DNA from: Sulfitobacter sp. 20_GPM-1509m
GTDB taxonomy: Bacteria; Pseudomonadota; Alphaproteobacteria; Rhodobacterales; Rhodobacteraceae
Assembly (NCBI RefSeq): GCF_000620505.1
Contig: NZ_JIBC01000004.1
Coordinates: forward strand, 248,001 to 312,000
Length of the DNA stretch: 64,000 bases
Reading direction: 5' to 3'
The stretch's first letter is position 1; every line of letters starts with the position of its first letter. A model generated the notes under the pieces. The model was not told the DNA's origin and searched no databases. It saw only the letters and a program-made list of their open reading frames with translations. Below are positions 47,265 through 55,537 of this stretch, one piece after another. The position numbers were made by a program, and so were the translations under genes.

Positions 47265-47831
47265 ATGACCGATCTCATCCCCATCCGTACAACCGATATG
47301 CCCACCGAGATGAATGCGTTGCTGCACGATTATCCCCGCGACGCGTGGGCGGCCAATCCGCATTTCGCCAAGTCCACCCGCCAGTGGATGCGCGCGCATG
47401 AGAAGTTCCGGGTGCTGTCGGACCACCTGCACGCGCAGACCACCGGCTTTCTGGATCGCAGCGTCGATCCCGACGGGTTTGCCGACCATCTGGGCCGCTA
47501 TGGCACGGCGCTGGTGCGCAATCTGCACGGGCATCATCATTTCGAGGACCGCGAATTCTTTCCCGAACTGTCGGCGGCGGACGCGCGTTTCGATGTCGGG
47601 TTGGAGATCCTCGAAAAGGATCACGCGGCGCTGGATCAGGTGCTGGAGAATTTCTCGCGCACCGGCAGCCGGGTGATCAAGCTGGTGCAGCTGGACGAGG
47701 CTGCCGCCCGCGAGGAAGCGGGGATTCTGGAGACCCAGACCCGTGCCATCCGCGCATTCCTGGACCGCCATCTGGGCGATGAGGAGGATCTGGCCGTGCC
47801 GGTGATCCTGCACCACGCGCTGCGCGGATAA
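47265..47831 (+). CDS. Hemerythrin domain-containing protein
   Basis: A 188-residue cytoplasmic protein with a hemerythrin HHE-type four-helix bundle. Probable iron ligands are in SDHLHAQT, NLHGHHHFEDREFFPEL, EKDHAALDQVL and DRHLGDEEDL (H...HxxxE...H...HxxxxD pattern). It may bind oxygen or act in iron or NO response. The ATG at 47265 follows AAAGGAG. Monocistronic. An upstream in-frame extension exists but has no coding character. Confidence 0.9.
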   Translation: MTDLIPIRTTDMPTEMNALLHDYPRDAWAANPHFAKSTRQWMRAHEKFRVLSDHLHAQTTGFLDRSVDPDGFADHLGRYGTALVRNLHGHHHFEDREFFPELSAADARFDVGLEILEKDHAALDQVLENFSRTGSRVIKLVQLDEAAAREEAGILETQTRAIRAFLDRHLGDEEDLAVPVILHHALRG

Positions 47832-47917
47832 CAGGCATCTGCTGAAAAACTGGCCCGTCGGCATCACTTTTGCGGTGTCGGCGGGTCCTAGTATTTACTT
47901 ATTAAAAAAAATGTTTC

Positions 47918-47938
47918 ATTTAGCGAACTAAATTCGCT
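47918..47938 (+). promoter_or_regulatory. Overlapping dyads, probable MarR operator
   Basis: ATTTAG-CGAA-CTAAAT (47918-47933) and AGCGAA-CTAAA-TTCGCT (47922-47938) overlap in the A+T-rich promoter region, ending about 50 bases upstream of marR. A self-overlapping palindrome next to a MarR gene is a likely autoregulatory operator for the efflux operon. Confidence 0.6.
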
Positions 47939-47988
47939 GCTCGCGATGGCCACATGGGCCGCCTTATTTGCGCACACGGAATGCCGAA

Positions 47989-48429
47989 ATGCCGAACGAA
48001 ATCTTTCTGACGATGAGCATCAGCATGCTGAACACGGCGCTGGAGGCGCGTGTTCAGGCGTTTGAGGCGCAGGTGAATCTGTCGCGCCATGACATCAAGG
48101 TTCTGATGCATCTGACAGAGCCCAAGCGCATGGGCGCGCTGGCTGAGGACCTTCAGGTATTGCCGTCGACCCTGACCGCAGTGGCCGACCGGCTGGAGCA
48201 GAACGGGTTGTTGCAACGCACCCGCGACCGTCAGGACCGCCGGGCCTGGCTGCTGGAGGTCACCGATGCGGGCAGCACCCTGCAGGCGCGCGCCCGCGCG
48301 ATGGCGACCGAGGGTTTTCGGACGCTGACCGGACTGGACACCGCCGAAATCGAGACCTTCGTAAATCTGATGCAGAAAGCGATGAACAATATGACCGCCG
48401 AGAGCTGCCTTGTGGAGGTAAAGCCATGA
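47989..48429 (+). CDS. MarR family transcriptional regulator
   Basis: A 146-residue winged-helix regulator (KVLMHLTEPKRMGALAEDLQVLPSTLTAVADRLEQNGLLQRTRDRQDRRAWLLEVTDAG gives helix-turn-helix plus wing). It probably represses the downstream efflux genes until a ligand binds. Its stop overlaps the first membrane fusion gene (ATGA), so the regulator is part of the operon it controls. The ATG at 47989 is chosen to match the frame; several in-frame starts are possible. Confidence 0.9.
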   Translation: MPNEIFLTMSISMLNTALEARVQAFEAQVNLSRHDIKVLMHLTEPKRMGALAEDLQVLPSTLTAVADRLEQNGLLQRTRDRQDRRAWLLEVTDAGSTLQARARAMATEGFRTLTGLDTAEIETFVNLMQKAMNNMTAESCLVEVKP

Positions 48430-49508
48430 GCCTGACCGCTTTGAAACACCGGTGCCGGGGCGTCCTGACGCTTTGTGCGGCGCTGATGCTGGCGCCGCCT
48501 TTTGCCCATGCAGAAGAGCCGTTGCCGGTCGAGCTGTTCACCACCACGCTCAGCACGCAAACGCTGACCTTTTCGCTGACGGGCGAGGTGGTGGCGCGCG
48601 ATACGTTGCGGGCGTCGTTCCCGTCGGGCGGGCGCATTGCGCAGATGCAGGTCGAAGAAGGCGACCACGTGGCAAGCGGTGCGGTGCTGGCGCAGATGGA
48701 CAGCGTGCAACAAGCGCAGGCCTTGCGTGCGGCGCAGGCGGGGCTGTCGACGGCGCAGGCCAATCACACGCAGGCCATCGAGGACCTGGAGCGTCAGGAC
48801 ACGCTGCTGGAGCGCGGGGCCACCACGCGGATCAGCCGCGACAGCGCCGAGGATGCCCTGCGCATCGCCGAGGGGGCGCTGACGCAGGCGAATGCCGATC
48901 TGGACCGCGCCCAGCGGGCGCTGGACGACGCCACGCTGACCGCGCCGACGAATGCGACGGTGATCAAGCGTCTGGCGGAGCCGGGTCAGGTGGTGGGCGC
49001 GGCGCAGCCGGTTCTGGAACTGGCCTTGGGCCGGCAGATTGATGCGGTGTTCGACATGCCCGAGGTTCTGATGGCAACGCCGCGCAACATCGACGACATC
49101 GACCTTGCGCTGATCGACCGGCCCGACACGCATTTCACCGGCACGCTGCGCGAGGTGTCGCCGCTGGTGGATGCGGCTGCGGGCACGGTGGCGGTGAAGA
49201 TCACGATCGACGAGTCCCATCCGTTCCTGACCTATGGCGACGCCATTCGCGGCACGGTCACGGTGACCGACGCGCCACGCATCACCCTGCCCTATACCGC
49301 GATGTCGGCCACGGTGGACGGGCCTGCGGTCTGGGTGGTCGATCCCGATACGATGGCGGTGTCGCTGCGGTCGATCACCGTCGAGCGCTACGAGACCGGC
49401 TGGATCATCCTGTCGGGCGGACTGGAAGAGAACGAACAGGTCGTCACGCGCGGGGCGCAGTTGCTGTATCCCGGACGGATCGTGCGTGCCGCAGGAGAGA
49501 GCCAATGA
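48426..49508 (+). CDS. RND efflux periplasmic adaptor subunit 1
   Basis: A 360-residue HlyD/membrane fusion protein. It has a signal region (KHRCRGVLTLCAALMLAPPFAHAEE), a lipoyl half (RASFPSGGRIAQMQVEEGDHVASGAVLAQMDS), a coiled-coil hairpin (QALRAAQAGLSTAQANHTQAIEDLERQDTLLERG), the second lipoyl half (LTAPTNATVIKRLAEPGQVV) and beta-barrel/membrane-proximal domains ending in GGLEENEQVVTRGAQLLYPG. It links the RND pump to an outer membrane channel not encoded here. Overlaps the genes on both sides by four bases. Confidence 0.92.
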   Translation: MSLTALKHRCRGVLTLCAALMLAPPFAHAEEPLPVELFTTTLSTQTLTFSLTGEVVARDTLRASFPSGGRIAQMQVEEGDHVASGAVLAQMDSVQQAQALRAAQAGLSTAQANHTQAIEDLERQDTLLERGATTRISRDSAEDALRIAEGALTQANADLDRAQRALDDATLTAPTNATVIKRLAEPGQVVGAAQPVLELALGRQIDAVFDMPEVLMATPRNIDDIDLALIDRPDTHFTGTLREVSPLVDAAAGTVAVKITIDESHPFLTYGDAIRGTVTVTDAPRITLPYTAMSATVDGPAVWVVDPDTMAVSLRSITVERYETGWIILSGGLEENEQVVTRGAQLLYPGRIVRAAGESQ

Positions 49509-50587
49509 GAATGCCCCTTGTCCTGACGGTGCTGGCCCTGTTGGGCACCCCCGCCCTTGCCAATGACGAGCTTGCCCTTGTGCAGGACACGCCCCGCCCC
49601 GTGGTGTCACAGGTGGTGAATGAACGCGCGGGCTATCAGAACCGTTTTGTCGGACTGGTCAGCGCGCGCACGGAAACCGACCTTGGGTTCCTGCTGGCGG
49701 GCACGCTGGCCGAGCGTCCGGTCGAGACCGGCGATCTGGTCACCAAGGGCGCTGTGCTGGCGCGGCTGGACCCCGAGGATCTGGACGCCGACGTGCGTGC
49801 CGCCGAAGCGGGCGTTCAGGTGGCCAACGCCCAGTTGCGCGCTGCCCGTGACGCCGAGAACCGCGCCCGCGAGTTGCTGAGCCGCGGGACCGACAGCGCC
49901 ACCCGTCTGGAGGACGCCGAGCGCGGTCTGACCGCCGCCATTGCCGCCGTCGAACAGGCGCGCGCCGCGCTGGCGCAGGCGCAGGACATTCGCGGCTTTG
50001 CCACGCTGACCGCGCCGCAAGACGGTGTCATCATTCAGACCAACGCCGAAGCCGGTGCGTCGGTCACCGCAGGCGAGGCTGTCGTGGTTCTGGCGGGCAC
50101 CGAAATGCGCGAGATCACGCTGGATGTCATCGAACGGGACGCCGCCGCGCTGAGCGAGGGGCTGATGTTCGACGTGGCGCTGGCCGCCAACCCCAGCGTG
50201 ACCGCGCAGGCATCGCTGCGCCGGATTGATCCGGTCGCGGCCGCCTCGACGCGGACACGCCGGGTGCATCTGACCTTGCAGGACCCGCCCGACGGCTTTC
50301 GGTTGGGGGCGCTGGTCCATATCGCCCCTGCCACCACGGCGCGGCTGGACATCATTCTGGACGCCAGCGCAATTCTGGACCCCAAGGGCACCCCCGCCGT
50401 CTGGATCGTGACCCGTGCCGCCGATGAGGCCACCGGAACGGTACACCGCACGCCGGTGGAGCTGGGCGAGCAATTCGGGCCGCGCGTGCGTGTCACCGGT
50501 GGCATCAAGGCCGGTGACGAGGTCATCACCAAAGGTATCCATTCTTTGAAGGAGGGCCAGACCGTTGGCCCAAGCGTGTCCCAATGA
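49505..50587 (+). CDS. RND efflux periplasmic adaptor subunit 2
   Basis: A second 360-residue membrane fusion protein with its own signal peptide (MRMPLVLTVLALLGTPALAND). It has the lipoyl start LGFLLAGTLAERPVETGDLVTKGAVLARLDPEDL, coiled coil (VANAQLRAARDAENRARELLSRGTDSATRLEDAERGL), TLTAPQDGVIIQTNAEAGASV and a C-terminal GGIKAGDEVITKGIHSLKEGQ. It is clearly a diverged paralogue of the first adaptor. It shares ATGA overlaps with both neighbours. The two may form a heteromeric adaptor ring. Confidence 0.92.
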   Translation: MRMPLVLTVLALLGTPALANDELALVQDTPRPVVSQVVNERAGYQNRFVGLVSARTETDLGFLLAGTLAERPVETGDLVTKGAVLARLDPEDLDADVRAAEAGVQVANAQLRAARDAENRARELLSRGTDSATRLEDAERGLTAAIAAVEQARAALAQAQDIRGFATLTAPQDGVIIQTNAEAGASVTAGEAVVVLAGTEMREITLDVIERDAAALSEGLMFDVALAANPSVTAQASLRRIDPVAAASTRTRRVHLTLQDPPDGFRLGALVHIAPATTARLDIILDASAILDPKGTPAVWIVTRAADEATGTVHRTPVELGEQFGPRVRVTGGIKAGDEVITKGIHSLKEGQTVGPSVSQ

Positions 50588-53500
50588 ACCGTTTCAACCT
50601 GTCCGACTGGGCGCTGCAACACCGGTCTTTTGTGTGGTTCCTGATGATCGTGTCGATCATTGCGGGCGCGATTGCCTATACCACCATCGGCCGCGAGGAA
50701 GACCCGAACTTTGCCATCAAGACGATGGTGATTTCCACGTCGCTGCCCGGTGCCGATGTCGAGGAAACGCGCCTGCAAGTCACCGACCGGATCGAGAAAA
50801 AGCTGGAAGACCTGCCCGAGCTTGATTTCACGCGCTCCGTGACCCGACCGGGACAGGCGATCATCTATGTCAACCTGCTGGACACGGTGCGTGGCGAGAA
50901 GCTGACGCAGACCTGGCAGAAGGTCCGCAACATGATGGCCGACATCCGGGGCGATTTCCCGGAAGGGTTCTCGGGGTTTCAGTTCAACGACGACTTTGGC
51001 GATGTGTTCGGCAACCTCTATGCGTTCACCTCGGACGGGTTCAGTCCGCGCGAGGTGCGCGATTATGTCGAACGGACGCGGCGCGCCATTCAGCAGCTGG
51101 ACGATTCCGGCAAGATCGAGATTTTCGGCACCCGCGACGAGGTGGTCTATCTGGAATATTCCACCGAACGGCTGGCAGCCCTTGGGCTGAACCAGCAGGC
51201 GGTGCAGGCCACGCTGGCCGCACAGAACGCGATCCTGCCCAGCGGGGTGATCAACGCAGGCCCCGAACGGGTGATGGTGCGGATCGGCGGGCAGTTTACG
51301 GATGCCGAGAGCCTGGCCGGCATCAACCTGCGGGTCGACGGGCGGTTTTTCCGCCTGACCGATGTGGCCGACATTCACCGCGGCTATGAGGACCCGCCCT
51401 CCGAGCTGTTCCATTACAACGCACAAGAGGCCATCGGCCTTGCGGTGGGGATGCGGTCGGGGGCCAATATCGTCGATTTCGGCGCTGAACTGGACAAGGT
51501 CATCGCACAGGCGCAGGCCGATCTGCCGGTGGGGATCGAGATTCATCAGGTCGCGGACCAGCCGCATGTGGTGGACGAGGCCGTGGGCCATTTCATTCAG
51601 GCGTTGGTCGAGGCGGTTCTGATCGTTCTGGCCGTCAGCTTTGTCAGCCTTGGGATGCGCGCGGGGTTTGTCGTGGCGCTGACCATTCCGCTGGTTCTGG
51701 CGATCACCTTCGTGATCCTGAACTACCTTGGGTTTACCCTGCAACGGATTTCGCTGGGGGCGCTGATCATTGCGCTGGGGTTGCTGGTGGACGACGCGAT
51801 GATTGCCATCGAGACGATGATCTCGCGGCTGGAACGCGGCGAGACGCTGGTCAAGTCGGCGTCTTACGCGTGGACCTCGATTGCCTTTCCGATGCTGTCG
51901 GGCACGTTGGTGACGGTCGTGGGCTTTATTCCCATCGGGTTGAATTCGTCGTCGGCGGGCGAGTTTACCTTTTCGCTGTTCGTGGTGATTGCGGTTTCGC
52001 TGCTGGTCAGCTGGATCGTGGCGGTGCTGTTTGCGCCGCTGTTGGGGGTCACGTTCCTGCCGTCGAAATGGAAGCACCACGATGAGACGCCGGGCCGCGT
52101 GCGGGGCGCGTTTCACAAGGTGCTGCGCGGGGCGATGCGGTTTCGCTGGGTGACGATTGCGGCGACGGTGGTGGTCTTTGGCGTGTCGGTTGTGGGCCTG
52201 GGGTCGGTGGAGAACCAGTTTTTCCCCAGCTCGGACCGGCCCGAGCTGATCATCGACATGACGCTGCCGCAGAACGCGTCGATTGCCGAGACGCAGGCGC
52301 AGGTCGAGAAGATGGAGGCGCATCTGGAGGGCAACGACAACGTGCTGTTCCATTCGTCCTATGTGGGACGCGGCGCGCCGCGGTTTATCCTGGCCTATGA
52401 CGTTGTGATGCCCAGCCCGAACACCGCACAGATCGTGATCCAGACGCCGGGGGTCGCGGCACGGGATGCCCTGCGCAGTGACATCGAGACCTATTCCCTG
52501 GATGCCTTTCCCGGCACCGATGTCTTTGTCAAACTGCTGGAGGTTGGCCCGCCGGTTGGCCGCCCCGTGCAGTACCGCCTGAGCGGGCCGGACATTGACC
52601 GCGTGCGTGATCTGGGCCGCGAGCTGGCCGCGCTGGTGTCCTCCGATCCGCGCACCCAAGGGACGGTCATGGACTGGAACGAGCCGGCACGGGTGGTGCG
52701 GGTGAACCTGTTGCAGGACAAGGCGCGCCAGCTGGGTGTGTCGTCGTCCGACATCGCAGCGGCGCTGAACGCAAACTATGTGGGGGCGCAGGTCACGCAG
52801 TTGCGAGATCAGGCCTATCTGATCGACATCATCGCCCGTGGTGATGACGATGCGCGCCAATCGGTCGAGGACCTGCGCGAATTGCAACTGAACACGGGAA
52901 ACAACGTGCGCATTCCGCTGCAATCGGTGGCCACCTTTGAGTACGACACCGAGCAGCCGGTGCTGTACCAGCGTGGCCGGATGCCGACCGTGACCGTGAT
53001 GAGCGCCATTGCCACCGACGACCAACCGGCCACGGTGGTCAACGCGCTGGCAGACCAGATCGCCGCATTCCGCGACACGCTGCCCTTTGGCTATGCGGTG
53101 GTTGTTGGCGGGTCGGTTGAATCCAGTGCCGAAAGCCAGGGGCCGATTGCGTCGGTCATGCCGCTGATGCTGATGCTGATGCTGGTTCTGGTGATGATCC
53201 AGATGCAAAGCTTCCGGTTGAGCTTTGTCGTGCTGTGCGCGGCACCGCTGGGGCTGATCGGTGTGGTGGCGGCGCTGTTGCTGTCGGGCGCGCCGCTGGG
53301 GTTCGTGGCGATTTTGGGTGTGCTGGCGCTGGTCGGTATTCTGATCCGCAACTCGATCATTCTGGTACATGAAATCGAAGTGCTGCGCGAAAAGGGCCGG
53401 ACCGCATGGGCCGCCGTGTTCGAGGCCAGCGACAGCCGGGCGCGCCCCATCCTGCTGACGGCGGCGGCGGCGAGCCTGGCGTTGATCCCGATCTCGCGTC

Positions 53501-53637
53501 AGATTTTCTGGGGGCCGATGGCCTTTGCGATGATGGGCGGGATCATTGTCGGCACGATTGTGACGCTGCTGTTCGTGCCTGCGCTGTATCTGGCGGTGTT
53601 CAATGTGAAGCCGGATGCGGGGGATGGTGAGGGGTGA
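50584..53637 (+). CDS. RND family efflux permease
   Basis: A 1017-residue inner membrane proton/drug antiporter of the AcrB/HAE-1 type. The N-terminal NLSDWALQHRSFVWFLMIVSIIAGAIAYTTIGREEDPNF, the pore and porter domains, proton-relay segment ALGLLVDDAMIAIETMISRLERGE in TM4, and the second half's LALVGILIRNSIILVHEIE are all present; about twelve helices. Substrates (drugs, detergents, metals) cannot be told. It starts four bases within the second adaptor gene. No outer membrane factor gene follows. Confidence 0.95.
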   Translation: MNRFNLSDWALQHRSFVWFLMIVSIIAGAIAYTTIGREEDPNFAIKTMVISTSLPGADVEETRLQVTDRIEKKLEDLPELDFTRSVTRPGQAIIYVNLLDTVRGEKLTQTWQKVRNMMADIRGDFPEGFSGFQFNDDFGDVFGNLYAFTSDGFSPREVRDYVERTRRAIQQLDDSGKIEIFGTRDEVVYLEYSTERLAALGLNQQAVQATLAAQNAILPSGVINAGPERVMVRIGGQFTDAESLAGINLRVDGRFFRLTDVADIHRGYEDPPSELFHYNAQEAIGLAVGMRSGANIVDFGAELDKVIAQAQADLPVGIEIHQVADQPHVVDEAVGHFIQALVEAVLIVLAVSFVSLGMRAGFVVALTIPLVLAITFVILNYLGFTLQRISLGALIIALGLLVDDAMIAIETMISRLERGETLVKSASYAWTSIAFPMLSGTLVTVVGFIPIGLNSSSAGEFTFSLFVVIAVSLLVSWIVAVLFAPLLGVTFLPSKWKHHDETPGRVRGAFHKVLRGAMRFRWVTIAATVVVFGVSVVGLGSVENQFFPSSDRPELIIDMTLPQNASIAETQAQVEKMEAHLEGNDNVLFHSSYVGRGAPRFILAYDVVMPSPNTAQIVIQTPGVAARDALRSDIETYSLDAFPGTDVFVKLLEVGPPVGRPVQYRLSGPDIDRVRDLGRELAALVSSDPRTQGTVMDWNEPARVVRVNLLQDKARQLGVSSSDIAAALNANYVGAQVTQLRDQAYLIDIIARGDDDARQSVEDLRELQLNTGNNVRIPLQSVATFEYDTEQPVLYQRGRMPTVTVMSAIATDDQPATVVNALADQIAAFRDTLPFGYAVVVGGSVESSAESQGPIASVMPLMLMLMLVLVMIQMQSFRLSFVVLCAAPLGLIGVVAALLLSGAPLGFVAILGVLALVGILIRNSIILVHEIEVLREKGRTAWAAVFEASDSRARPILLTAAAASLALIPISRQIFWGPMAFAMMGGIIVGTIVTLLFVPALYLAVFNVKPDAGDGEG

Positions 53638-53789
53638 GGTTGGGGGGCTTTGGTCTTTGGGGTGTTAGGTGACTTCGGCGGGGAAGCCGGTGGTTTGCGT
53701 GGGGGTAGCGGAGGGGTGGTTTGAGGCCTGAGTGGCCCTTGTCCCTGCGTACTGAGCCAGATACAGACAGGGAAACGAAAGGTGAACTC

Positions 53790-54557
53790 ATGCACAGGCA
53801 CAGCCTTGAACACGATGGTATCATCCTGTCCTTCCTTGATGCCGGTGGCGACGGGAAGCCTTTGATTGCGCTGCACGGTCACTGGATGGGGGCGTCTGAT
53901 TTCAATGTGTTGGCCGAAGACCTTGCACCCGATTGGCGCGTGATCGCATTGGACCAGCGCGGGTTCGGTGAAACAGACCACGCCGTGCCACATAGCATGA
54001 CTGCCTATGTTTCTGATGTGATTGCGCTTCTGGATCACCTGTCCATCACAGAGCAGGTTCCGGTGCTTGGTCATTCTTTTGGAGGGATTGTCGCCTATCA
54101 TCTCGCGGCGGCACATCCTGATCGTATTTCCGCGATGGTCATAGAAGACATCGGCGTGAATATTCAGGACGATTCAACGCCGTATGTGGCTGACTGGGGC
54201 GGTACGTTCCGATTGCGTGAAGACCTTGAGGAACGCCTCGGGCCTCGCCTTGCCCCATATCTGCAAAACTCGATACATCGCGTTGCAGAAGGATGGGCAC
54301 TCAATTTCGACCCTACGGAGTTCCTGGTTTCGGAACAGGCGACCAATGGCGACCACTGGACCATCTGGCTGCAAAGCCAGTGCCCGGCGCTCGTTGTCTC
54401 TGGAAGTGAAAGCCGCATCTGTGAAGCAGCCGAGTTACGGTCCATGGCGGAACAGCGTGCTGGCACGACGTTCGCCCAGCTTGATGCCGGACACTCGGTC
54501 CACATTGATGCTCCCAAAGAGTTTGTGGATCTCTTGCGGCAGTTTTTGAAAGACTGA
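53790..54557 (+). CDS. Alpha/beta hydrolase
   Basis: A 255-residue alpha/beta-hydrolase fold enzyme. The oxyanion region is LIALHGHWMGASDFNVLAEDLAPDWRVIALDQRGFGETD; the nucleophile elbow is VLGHSFGGIVAYHLAAAHP (Ser), and the terminal His is in LDAGHSVHIDAP. It resembles esterases/epoxide hydrolases; the substrate is unknown. The ATG at 53790 follows AAAGGTGA. Its G+C looks lower than the upstream RND operon, and it lies in an accessory stretch with the DUF2267 gene and a repeat, so recent arrival is possible. Confidence 0.9.
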   Translation: MHRHSLEHDGIILSFLDAGGDGKPLIALHGHWMGASDFNVLAEDLAPDWRVIALDQRGFGETDHAVPHSMTAYVSDVIALLDHLSITEQVPVLGHSFGGIVAYHLAAAHPDRISAMVIEDIGVNIQDDSTPYVADWGGTFRLREDLEERLGPRLAPYLQNSIHRVAEGWALNFDPTEFLVSEQATNGDHWTIWLQSQCPALVVSGSESRICEAAELRSMAEQRAGTTFAQLDAGHSVHIDAPKEFVDLLRQFLKD

Positions 54558-54653
54558 TCCTCACGACCGGCAGCTTCGTCCGCTCACCGGACCTTGATGT
54601 AGTGCGCAGTGAACGGCAGGTTTGAGCCCAGAGTGACAGATACTGCAAAGCAG

Positions 54654-55112
54654 CTAGATGATCCTTTGCTCTAGCTCGGCAGGATCGGCGACATCTACTT
54701 GCCAAAAGTCGCGCGCTTCGGCCGGTAGCTTCGCTAACACTCGCTCGAAGTCTCTCCGGTTGGTGGTTCGCCGAACCGCCCATGCCGTTGCCTCAATGGC
54801 ATTGTCCGGCGTTAGGTTGTGGTTCACCCTCACCGCTTTGACCTCGGAAACGAGCTTTTCGCGGTCATAAAATTCAGCGCAGGGTTCCGTAACATCCCAG
54901 TTGTGCACGAAAATCGCACGAAGAACGCTCGGTAGGACACTTGCGAATTCCAAACCCTCTTGAGCGTTCAAACGACGCCGAAACACCTGTAGGACCGCAT
55001 CGACCGCCGTGTAAGCCATGTTGTCGGACTCAAGGGACATGCGCTCTTTCACATCATCGAGGAAAGCGCGCCATTCCTTGGAAGCGTGTCGATATGTCCA
55101 TGGCATGGGCAT
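54654..55112 (-). CDS. DUF2267 domain protein
   Basis: A 152-residue protein starting MPMPWTYRHASKEWRAFLDDVKERMSLESDNMAYTAVDAVLQVFRRRL, then LEFASVLPSVLRAIFVHNWD and AVRVNHNLTPDNAIEATAWAVRRTTNRRDFERVLAKLP. This matches DUF2267, a helical repeat family linked in places to stress or toxin/antitoxin loci but uncharacterised. A GTG at 55166 would add 18 residues; I prefer the ATG at 55112 because GAAGGG precedes it and homologues as I recall begin here. Moderate G+C; unclear role. Confidence 0.82.
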   Translation of the reverse strand: MPMPWTYRHASKEWRAFLDDVKERMSLESDNMAYTAVDAVLQVFRRRLNAQEGLEFASVLPSVLRAIFVHNWDVTEPCAEFYDREKLVSEVKAVRVNHNLTPDNAIEATAWAVRRTTNRRDFERVLAKLPAEARDFWQVDVADPAELEQRII

Positions 55113-55278
55113 GGGTAGCTGGTTCCCTTCAACGGCATCGTCTTCCACACCGATATCGAAATTCACGAAATTTGTCGACTAAACGAATGACCGTTTCGTC
55201 CCGCATACCAGACATCCTGGCAGACCGCCACGAAGGGCAGCTATTGGTCATCTCCGCATGTCCTCCGCGCGGAATCGA

Positions 55279-55456
55279 GGCCGCAGGCCGCCGCGCATCA
55301 TGCCTCAGGCATGTCTGCGACATGACGGGCCGTCCCCCGGCACGGCGATTTGGCTGCTGTTGCGCGTGACGGTTAGGTCGGATGTGTTTGGCTGCCATAA
55401 AGTGGCAGTCACTGCGGTTTGATCGCCGCACCTCGGCCCGGCGATGCGCGGCTTGG
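55279..55456. repeat. Dispersed repeat, copy 2 (single unit)
   Basis: A 178-base relative of the copy at 36536-36987. Left end GGCCGCAGGCCGCCGCGCATC, right end GATGCGCGGCTTGG, with inverted ends GCCGCGCATC (55290-55299) and GATGCGCGGC (55443-55452) and an internal CTGCCA-N5-TGGCAG dyad (55392-55408). It lacks the 149-base tandem expansion. Confidence 0.75.
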
Positions 55457-55482
55457 CGCTCTATCACACACCACACCTGAAA

Positions 55483-55515
55483 CGAAAACGGCCCCCGCGC
55501 GGTGCGGGGGCCGTT
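55483..55515 (-). terminator. Rho-independent terminator after icd
   Basis: AACGGCCCCCGC (55487-55498) and GCGGGGGCCGTT (55504-55515) form a 12-base perfect stem. On the minus strand it is followed by TTTTCG, from the A-run at 55485-55488. Confidence 0.88.
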
Positions 55516-55537
55516 GGATCGGGCTATCAAGAACAGC

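Larger units (their letters stand above)
55113..55537. other. Intergenic region with a dispersed repeat and the icd terminator
   Basis: This region holds the upstream flank of the DUF2267 gene, the copy-2 repeat (55279-55456) and the terminator of icd (55487-55515). Minus-strand ORFs here repeat the same QAAHRRAEVRRSN-type peptide seen at copy 1 and are not likely genes. Confidence 0.55.

Noticed and set aside
50035-53370. 1111-codon frame opposite the RND permease
   Set aside because: Antisense shadow; low-complexity Arg/His/Gln composition and no domain.
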